Shown here in pieces: positions 1-6,001 of a DNA stretch of 10,922 nucleotides; the stretch's first letter is position 1; the number at the start of each line of letters is the position of its first letter. The notes under the pieces were generated by a model that was not told where the DNA came from, made no database searches, and was given only the letters and a program-made list of their open reading frames with translations. The position numbers and the translations under genes were made by a program. This stretch comes from Bdellovibrionales bacterium (GTDB lineage Bacteria > Bdellovibrionota > UBA2361 > JAGRAS01). The DNA lies in contig JAGRAS010000027.1 of the NCBI GenBank assembly GCA_020434465.1, positions 1-10,922 of the forward strand, in the 5' to 3' direction.

Positions 1-40
1 TTATTAGAAAATCTATCCCTGGCGAAATCATAGTAAACAT
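1..40 (-). CDS. N-terminus of an unidentified gene, cut by the left edge
   Basis: An ATG at 40-38 on the minus strand opens a frame that reads MFTMISPGIDFLI and runs off the window without a stop. A strong Shine-Dalgarno, GGAGG (plus-strand CCTCC at 48-52), lies 7 nt upstream, which is the main reason to believe it. It lies 88 bp downstream of the calcium-loop protein gene on the same strand and could be co-transcribed with it. Thirteen residues are too few to name a product; there is no obvious signal peptide in what is visible. Confidence 0.5.
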   Translation of the reverse strand, partial: MFTMISPGIDFLI

Positions 41-42
41 CT

Positions 43-58
43 AGCATCCTCCGATGCT
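43..58 (-). promoter_or_regulatory. Small hairpin holding the Shine-Dalgarno of the left-edge gene
   Basis: On the minus strand the arms AGCATC and GATGCT pair perfectly (6 bp) around a GGAG loop. The loop and the first base of the 3' arm form the Shine-Dalgarno of the gene starting at position 40, and the ATG begins 2 nt after the stem. It could modulate initiation. It is a poor terminator candidate because no T-run follows on the minus strand. The stem is short and may be chance. Confidence 0.3.
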
Positions 59-128
59 TGATTTTATCCTGTTGTAGGCATAACTTCAACTAAAAGCTAA
101 AATAGATAGAAATTAAACAAAAGAATGT

Positions 129-1238
129 CTATTTTCTCTGACCTTTATTCGGGCCCTTACAGTAAAATAATTTACAAACTGTTTTGGAGTTTAATCGTTT
201 TGGCGATTTTGTTTGAGTAACTGTTTCAGCTTTCAAACCCCAAACCGAGTCGTCAGTATCAATAATAAAACCATCAGTTGGAGCTGTAGCGGTGCTAACT
301 GATTCATCAACTGGGTTATAAATAGTAATTACTCCATCAGCGACTACTCCTACCTGTTGGGTAGAACTACTATCATCAAGCCAATCAGCAGTAATAACTT
401 TGCCAATTGCATTAATCTCAGCTTCTTGAGTTGTTCCATCAGGAGCAACAATAGAAATACTAGTTATACCAGTACTCTCAGAAGCTCTCCAAAGCACAAC
501 AGAGTCGGCAGCATCTGCAGTAACAAGCCTTAGAGGGCAATTAAAAACTTTGCCGAGTCTTAAATTTAAAGTCTTCGTTAGCTGCCTTGCATCTTTACAT
601 TTTAAGTTCATTATCTTTGGATTTTTTCCTCGCTTATCCATGACACAGATATCGTGGTCGGCATCACCGTCAACATCTAAAGCTGAAATACAAGAAAATC
701 TAGATCCAAAAAGACCAGTAAAAGTTGGAGCTGTTCCTTGAAACGGTTCATCAACTCCAGCATCATTACCCTCATCTTGGCTTTCTCTAACATTTAAGGC
801 GCCATTAACTCTAACTCGCTTACGATAACAACTGGATTTGGCTTTGCTACACTGAGCTGGCATCTTAGCTAAATCACTATCCCCATCACCATCAAAGTCA
901 TGCCCAGGCATATAACTAGGATTTAATCTACCAAAGTTTAGCTGTGCCTCAGTATCATCACTTAATTTTACTGTCCAAAAATATTGCTCATCTATATGAC
1001 AAGCTTCCGTTCCTACTGCACCATCATAATTACCTGCACAAGGAAAAGATCCTTCTTGTCCAAAGCCCGTTAGTGTTCCTGTCATACTGTCGCTTGAATT
1101 GATCCATATCCAATTCCATGAACCGTCATCCTGTTGATCAATACTGGTAACATCGTCTATTCCATCCCCATCAAAGTCATTAGCAAAAGATACTAAGGGG
1201 AGTAGAAAAATGACTAAGGCAAAAATTGTTTTTTTCAT
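129..1238 (-). CDS. Secreted Cys-rich protein with calcium-binding aspartate loops (FG-GAP/VCBS-like)
   Basis: This is an exported protein of 369 residues. The start is placed at the ATG at 1238-1236, because from there a clean signal peptide follows (MKKTIF, a hydrophobic core, then SFA with likely cleavage before Asn20); the frame could be extended four codons to a TTG or GTG. Three DxDGD-type loops are visible, at about residues 21-29 (DFDGDGIDD), 114-122 (DFDGDGDSD) and 188-196 (DVDGDADHD). This pattern in FG-GAP, VCBS and dockerin-like proteins binds calcium. The mature part has ten cysteines, an even number, and the last two sit in a CKLFYC segment near the C-terminus, so disulfides in the periplasm or outside the cell are likely. 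The tail is basic. No catalytic motif is seen. The stop is TAG. Substrate and role are unknown; adhesion or polysaccharide binding are guesses from the repeat type. Confidence 0.85.
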   Translation of the reverse strand: MKKTIFALVIFLLPLVSFANDFDGDGIDDVTSIDQQDDGSWNWIWINSSDSMTGTLTGFGQEGSFPCAGNYDGAVGTEACHIDEQYFWTVKLSDDTEAQLNFGRLNPSYMPGHDFDGDGDSDLAKMPAQCSKAKSSCYRKRVRVNGALNVRESQDEGNDAGVDEPFQGTAPTFTGLFGSRFSCISALDVDGDADHDICVMDKRGKNPKIMNLKCKDARQLTKTLNLRLGKVFNCPLRLVTADAADSVVLWRASESTGITSISIVAPDGTTQEAEINAIGKVITADWLDDSSSTQQVGVVADGVITIYNPVDESVSTATAPTDGFIIDTDDSVWGLKAETVTQTKSPKRLNSKTVCKLFYCKGPNKGQRK

Positions 1239-1261
1239 TCTTATCACCAAAAAAATTAAGA

Positions 1262-1267
1262 ATTATA
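1262..1267 (-). promoter_or_regulatory. Candidate -10 box for the calcium-loop protein gene
   Basis: A perfect TATAAT lies on the minus strand 23 nt before the ATG at 1238. It would give a short leader of about 15-18 nt. No good -35 hexamer is found 16-18 nt upstream (the best are TCTGTC-like), so the call rests on the -10 box alone in an AT-rich gap. Confidence 0.35.
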
Positions 1268-1335
1268 GCTCTTTGTAAAATGACGACAGAAACTGTGCAA
1301 TTCTTTAATTTTAACTTGAAATAGCTGTCAGCACA

Positions 1336-1367
1336 ACTAGATAATACTATATAAGAGATAATCTAGT
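1336..1367. repeat. Inverted repeat ACTAGAT / ATCTAGT in the intergenic gap
   Basis: Perfect 7-bp arms at 1336-1342 and 1361-1367 are separated by 18 bp of AT-rich sequence, and each arm is associated with a GATAAT. It lies about 70 bp upstream of the candidate -10 of the calcium-loop gene. The centre-to-centre distance of about 25 bp could suit an operator bound by a dimer or a pair of dimers, but this may be chance in AT-rich DNA. The rest of the 267-bp gap (1239-1505) shows no convincing gene. Confidence 0.25.
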
Positions 1368-1490
1368 AAGCTTAATTCAGTTTATGAAACGTAGCTAGAA
1401 ATGCAAGGTACTGAAAGATTTGAAAGAAAAATAAGATTCATGCTGTAAGTGCGGCAGATTAATTTAAGCCTAATCGAGGTCAAACAATTC

Positions 1491-1508
1491 TAGTGTTTCA
1501 GAACACTA
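1491..1508 (-). terminator. Hairpin overlapping the permease stop codon, weak terminator candidate
   Basis: Arms TAGTGTT and AACACTA (7 bp, perfect) enclose a 4-nt loop, and on the minus strand the first arm begins with the TAG stop of the permease. The tail after the stem is GAATTGTTTG, only mildly T-rich, so intrinsic termination would be inefficient. It may instead protect the 3' end of the mRNA. Confidence 0.35.
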
Positions 1509-2573
1509 AACAATACGCCTATTTCTAGGCCTTACATCCATCAAAACAGCAATCCATCTAAAGTCATCACTGTGCTCAAGAAATATTTTAACAACCATAG
1601 TCAGAGGAACAGACAGGAGCATTCCTGCTGGCCCCCAAACCCATCCCCAAAATAAAAGGGACAGAAAAACTACTAAAGGAGATAAGCCTAAACGCCTACC
1701 CATTAAAATTGGCTCAAAGAAATTACTCACCCCGATATTGATAACAATATAACCGGCGGTTAAAACAGCGCTAATCGCAAATCCCCCTGTAATTAGAGTA
1801 ATTATGCATGCTGGAATTGCAGCAATAATTGATCCAACAAAAGGAATGTAATTAAGAATAAAGCCAATTAAGCCCCATAAGATTGCAAACTCCACACCCA
1901 TAGAGGATGTCCATATCCAAATTAAAAAACCAGTCACCATGCTAGTGAAAGTTTTAATGGCCAAGTATTTTTGAATATCGACTGCTACCCTAGCAAAGCT
2001 TTCTAAATCTACTGTTTCTTCTAATGCAGATCGAGATTTCAATCTAAAAACGGCAGCCTCAAGTAACATTAATGACATTATTACCAATACAAGCACTGTA
2101 CTTGAAAAAGCTCCAATAACCCCCCTAAGAGCGCCAGTGGCAATATTTAAGATAGACTCTGGGTTAACAGCTTCAAAAGCTATTTTCTGTGATACGGGAA
2201 CTCCATGTGTCTTAAGCCAAGTAACAGAGGAACTTACAAATTCAACAAACATGGACTTATAAACCGGAAGCATTTGAGTGAATTCTTCAGCAGAAATTGC
2301 TAAAAGCGTTACTACTCCAATAAAAAGAATTATCATAAACGCAGCTACAATAATCACAGCTACACTATTAGGGACTTTTATTTTTTTAAGCCACATAAGT
2401 GGCCATGAACCAATCATTGCCAAAAGCAATGCAAAAAGAAACGGAATCAAAATTGATTGTGCAGCTTTTAAACCGGCAATTAAGACAACTGTTGCTGCTA
2501 CCGCATATAGAATTCTAAGCCCAGGCAATCTTTTACTGGCATCAATTTCAATGCTTTCATTTTCAATTTTCAT
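1506..2573 (-). CDS. AI-2E family transporter (PerM/TqsA/YdiK-like permease)
   Basis: This is an inner-membrane permease of 355 residues, the usual length for the family (typically about 340-370). Hydrophobic segments are seen at roughly 20-36, 38-56, 66-92, 150-172, 207-225, 228-258, 262-283 and 300-333, with a more polar stretch between about 93 and 145, as in relatives. Two family signatures are clear: NYIPFVGSIIAAIPA in the second half, and GRRLGLSPLVVFLSLLFWGW followed by GPAGMLLSVPLT near the C-terminus. Characterised members export autoinducer-2 or act as Na+/H+ antiporters, but most are uncharacterised, so the substrate here is unknown. The ATG at 2573-2571 has no clear Shine-Dalgarno; the leader is A/T only. 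It lies 85 bp downstream of yheU on the same strand, so it may be read through from the addBA-yheU operon or have its own promoter in that gap. The stop is TAG. Confidence 0.93.
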   Translation of the reverse strand: MKIENESIEIDASKRLPGLRILYAVAATVVLIAGLKAAQSILIPFLFALLLAMIGSWPLMWLKKIKVPNSVAVIIVAAFMIILFIGVVTLLAISAEEFTQMLPVYKSMFVEFVSSSVTWLKTHGVPVSQKIAFEAVNPESILNIATGALRGVIGAFSSTVLVLVIMSLMLLEAAVFRLKSRSALEETVDLESFARVAVDIQKYLAIKTFTSMVTGFLIWIWTSSMGVEFAILWGLIGFILNYIPFVGSIIAAIPACIITLITGGFAISAVLTAGYIVINIGVSNFFEPILMGRRLGLSPLVVFLSLLFWGWVWGPAGMLLSVPLTMVVKIFLEHSDDFRWIAVLMDVRPRNRRIV

Positions 2574-2658
2574 AAATAATTTTTTTGAATCTTTAGCGGA
2601 AAAATAACATTTTTTTTATCTTTGGAATATAGTAATCTAATTAAAATCTCTAACTATT

Positions 2659-2892
2659 TTAGCCTTTAGTGACTATATTTGTTGTCTCTGTTTCAGGATC
2701 CCAAACAATTATAGCTTTACCATTTTCCAATTGTTTTAAGACCCTTGTTCTTTTCTGCTCTAAAGAATACTCCTCCAATCCGTAATCAGTACCTTCTTGC
2801 AATATAAACTCATCCAAAATGACACTTAGAACTTCCTGCGAAAGTCTGGTGTAAGGAATTTCGACTTTAATTTTTTGATCTTCTGCTGTCAT
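2659..2892 (-). CDS. yheU: UPF0270 family protein YheU
   Basis: This small cytosolic protein of 77 residues is close in length to E. coli YheU (about 72). The family pattern is plain: IPYTRLSQEVL at 13-23, then DEFILQEGTDYG around 27-38 (relatives have F-V-x-R-E-G-T-D-Y-G), then SLEQK, a QLENGKAIIVWDPE block and a final NIV. The molecular function of the family is unknown; members occur mainly in Gammaproteobacteria, which helps place the organism. The ATG lies 7 nt after the addA stop, and its Shine-Dalgarno AGGA uses the last two bases of that stop, so translation is probably coupled to addA and the genes share a transcript. The stop is TAA. Confidence 0.9.
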   Translation of the reverse strand: MTAEDQKIKVEIPYTRLSQEVLSVILDEFILQEGTDYGLEEYSLEQKRTRVLKQLENGKAIIVWDPETETTNIVTKG

Positions 2893-2899
2893 TAGTTTC

Positions 2900-5800
2900 C
2901 TAAAATTGAACTATCTCACCTGTACCAACAAAAGCTACAATCGCATTAATATTTTCAACAGATAATCCAAATTGCTTCTCTACAGCAAGTTTATAAGCTT
3001 GTAACTGAGATTTAAAATTATCAGTTAGATTATGCTCTTCTTGATTATCATTCATTTTACTTGTTTTAAAATCAATAACTTCGGCTGCGACTGGCTTTCC
3101 TTTATTATAACCAACAACTAATCTGTCCATAATGCCTGTAATGATTCTACACTCTACTCTGTATGCATAGGCACGTTCAGTATAAACCTTAATTTCATCA
3201 ACTTCCCAAGAATCATAGCGTGCTTTTCTTAATAATTGATCTATATTAGGTTTGCTGATTGAGTTTTTAAAATAAGTAATCAAAGCTGATTCTGATATTG
3301 CTCTTAGGCTTCTCAGATTTATTTTTTCTAAGATAGAAGGATCAAAATCATCTAGCCATTTAATTTCTTCAAACAAGGCATGCACGGCTGTCCCGAATTC
3401 CAAAGCAGATACTTGAATTTGCAATATATCATCAAGAGAAGCTTCATCTTTTGAAGGGTTTTTGCGTGGTAACATTCTATTTCTATTTAAACCAGCGGAT
3501 TTCAAATATGGCGTAGGTTCATTTTTTGGATCAATTTCAATTATTTCTTTTGCTTGAACTGAGTTAGTCCAATTAGGATCACCAAGTGTGTAAGCAATTC
3601 CTTTTTGCTTATTTTTCTCAATTGATAATGCACTAGTAATAAAATTTGTGAAACTAGCTCCAGTACTTTTATTTGACTCAGATCTAGGTGCATACATGTA
3701 TAATGCAAACCTTGCTCTTGTTAAAGCAACATATAGTGTACATAAAGAATCTAGTAAATTATTTGTAAAGTAATTGTTGTACATTTTACTTAAATGTTTA
3801 TTCAAACGTGATGTCTTTAAGTTTACTGAGCAACTTATTTTTGTAATGTTTTCTGCACTAGAATCATAATCAACAAGAAATTTACTAGTAAAGTTTTTTT
3901 GCACTAAACTAGTATCTAACTCTGGTAAAATAACAATATCAAACTCTAAGCCTTTAGACTTGTGAATTGTCATCACTCTCACTTGAGAGCTTGTGTACTC
4001 TTCTACTTTTTTTTCAGAGATAAACTTTACAAAGTCATCAAGCTTACCTCGAAATTGTGATTCATACTCATAAGCTAGCTCTATTAAACTGTTTAACCTA
4101 AACTTATCAAGTGATGATAAATTATCTAATTGCTTAACTTTTGTTTGCAGGAAATCACCAAGCGACGTCTTATTAATTTCACGCTTTAACTTAAGTGATA
4201 AAACATGAGCAGCGGATATATCTTTATGTGTTTCAAAGCCAAGTATCTTGCCTAATGGGGAGCTAGCTACATGAAACCTTGCGATCCCATCACCCGGATG
4301 ATCGATTAATGTTAATAGAGAAAGAAATGCATTTACAGCTAATGAATCTGTTAGTTTTATACCGCCTTCTTCACTTGCAAAAACACCTTTTTTAGCTAAA
4401 GCGTAAATTATTGAGCCGATTAAACTATTTTTTCTTGTAAGTATTCCAATTGAAAGATCTGGTCTTGAATTATGCAACTCACTAATCCTAGAACTAAGCT
4501 CATTTAAAAAATCAGCACCTGAGGATTTCTCGTTTTCAGATTCTAAAAAGCTAAGTTCAACAAAACCTGCTTGATCCTTAAAATTACTTGAGTGTGTTAC
4601 AAACCTACTTTGCCAGAGAGCAAGAGCCTCAGGATAACTTTGCAAAGCTTGATTTGAATTAATTTCACCAAAAACTAAATTTACAAAATCAGAGATAAAT
4701 GGAGAAGATCGATAGCTAACTGATAAGACATCTTGTTCAACAATTTCCCAAACTTTTGGGATGGCATCAAAAATTCTAGCTTCACCACCACGCCAACCAT
4801 AAATTGCTTGTTTTGTATCTCCAACACAAAAAAACGTATGTTCAATATCTGCTTTTGCTAAGATCTCATCAACTAGAGGCCAAAGAACTTTCCATTCTAT
4901 TCTTGAAGTGTCTTGAAATTCATCTAAAAGTAAATGATGAATGCTTGAATCCAAACGAAAATAAAGTCGATCTATTTCATGGCAAATTAAAGCCGAAAGT
5001 AATTCATATTTAATATCTGTAAAATTTAACTTTCTAAATTTTTCTTTATTAGAATCAAACTCCTCTTGAAAAAGTAATAGTAGCTCTTTAGCAGACTTTG
5101 TCTTTTCTCCTAATATATTTAAGAAATATGCGCTCGCATGTTGAATTAATGGTTCAAAAGCTTGGCGACAAGAATCATCAATTACACATTTATAATAAAC
5201 GTCTTCACCTGCTATAATTTTCTTTTGGATTCCCTGATCAATAAAGTCTGACCAATTAGATTCTTTAGCATCTTTAATTGCCTTATCGATTGCACTCTGC
5301 CAGTGTTTATTTACCTGGCCAGCTTGAGTTGTAGGAACTGATATATTTTTTAAATCTTCTATTACTCTTGTTAGTTCTTCCGCAGTTAAAAGTGGTGGCC
5401 TTGGCAATGGCTCCCAAGCCTCTTCTGTTCCGACTGTTTCTCTTAAAAGATCAAAACCATCTTTAACCAGAGATGTGATTCTACTTTGAATTGACCTTCT
5501 AAACTCTCCTTGGTCAATAATACGAAGTAATTTAATAATATTTGCATGATTATCTTTTTTACAAACTTTACGAACAGCTTCGCGTAGTAAATAAGCCTCA
5601 AGCCCTGGCTCATTAATGTTCCAGCCAGGCACAAGGCCAATTTCTAAAGAAAAACTAGAAGCTATCTTGTAAAATAGACTGTCCATAGTAGAAATCTGAA
5701 GTCTATTCTGAATAGCAACCAATCTAGCTAAAAGCTGACTTGCTCTTTTTGAGTTAAAAGAGTCATCTATCAGAAACTTGCTTAAGTCTTTGGCTTTTTT

Positions 5801-6001
5801 CTCATCCAATGCTGCCGCCGATAACCTTGAAAATATTCTTCTAGAAATTTCACCAGCAGCTTTTTTTGTAAATGTAGTTGCTAATATCTTATCAGGACTT
5901 TCATTTTTGTTAAGCAAAAATAAAAAACGGTTAGTTAAAGCAAACGTTTTACCTGTGCCAGCATTTGCCTGAATTTGTTCAGCGGGAATAAAACTATTCA
6001 C
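2900..6001 (-). CDS. addA: AddA-like helicase-nuclease subunit (UvrD/RecB family)
   Basis: This is the ATP-driven 3'-5' helicase and nuclease subunit of an AddAB-type double-strand-break resection enzyme. With the GTG start at 6001-5999 it has 1033 residues. All superfamily-1 motifs are seen: Walker A ANAGTGKT at 12-19; Ia around ATTFTKKAA; motif II LLLDEFQDTS with Asp360-Glu361; motif III GDTKQAIYGWRGG from 394; motif IV SYRSSPF; motif V TIHKSKGLEFD with His680; motif VI YVALTRAR with Arg762 and Arg764. A RecB-type PD-(D/E)XK nuclease follows, with His874 (GTAVHALFEE), Asp959 (GIMDRLVV), Asp977 and Lys979 (VIDFKTSK) and a QLQAY motif, so both activities look intact. The GTG is chosen because AGGAG (6013-6009) stands 7 nt before it and the start overlaps the true end of addB; the frame continues 18 codons further up to an ATG at 6055 inside addB, which has no comparable support. 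The stop is TAG. Confidence 0.93.
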   Translation of the reverse strand: MNSFIPAEQIQANAGTGKTFALTNRFLFLLNKNESPDKILATTFTKKAAGEISRRIFSRLSAAALDEKKAKDLSKFLIDDSFNSKRASQLLARLVAIQNRLQISTMDSLFYKIASSFSLEIGLVPGWNINEPGLEAYLLREAVRKVCKKDNHANIIKLLRIIDQGEFRRSIQSRITSLVKDGFDLLRETVGTEEAWEPLPRPPLLTAEELTRVIEDLKNISVPTTQAGQVNKHWQSAIDKAIKDAKESNWSDFIDQGIQKKIIAGEDVYYKCVIDDSCRQAFEPLIQHASAYFLNILGEKTKSAKELLLLFQEEFDSNKEKFRKLNFTDIKYELLSALICHEIDRLYFRLDSSIHHLLLDEFQDTSRIEWKVLWPLVDEILAKADIEHTFFCVGDTKQAIYGWRGGEARIFDAIPKVWEIVEQDVLSVSYRSSPFISDFVNLVFGEINSNQALQSYPEALALWQSRFVTHSSNFKDQAGFVELSFLESENEKSSGADFLNELSSRISELHNSRPDLSIGILTRKNSLIGSIIYALAKKGVFASEEGGIKLTDSLAVNAFLSLLTLIDHPGDGIARFHVASSPLGKILGFETHKDISAAHVLSLKLKREINKTSLGDFLQTKVKQLDNLSSLDKFRLNSLIELAYEYESQFRGKLDDFVKFISEKKVEEYTSSQVRVMTIHKSKGLEFDIVILPELDTSLVQKNFTSKFLVDYDSSAENITKISCSVNLKTSRLNKHLSKMYNNYFTNNLLDSLCTLYVALTRARFALYMYAPRSESNKSTGASFTNFITSALSIEKNKQKGIAYTLGDPNWTNSVQAKEIIEIDPKNEPTPYLKSAGLNRNRMLPRKNPSKDEASLDDILQIQVSALEFGTAVHALFEEIKWLDDFDPSILEKINLRSLRAISESALITYFKNSISKPNIDQLLRKARYDSWEVDEIKVYTERAYAYRVECRIITGIMDRLVVGYNKGKPVAAEVIDFKTSKMNDNQEEHNLTDNFKSQLQAYKLAVEKQFGLSVENINAIVAFVGTGEIVQF

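Noticed and set aside
1382..1441. Minus-strand 19-codon ORF starting at 1441 (MNLIFLSNLSVP...)
   Set aside because: No Shine-Dalgarno, very short, and set in AT-rich intergenic DNA; nothing supports translation.
1401..1448. Plus-strand 15-codon ORF (MQGTERFERKIRFML)
   Set aside because: It looks faintly like the start of a PilZ protein, but there is no ribosome site and it stops at once.
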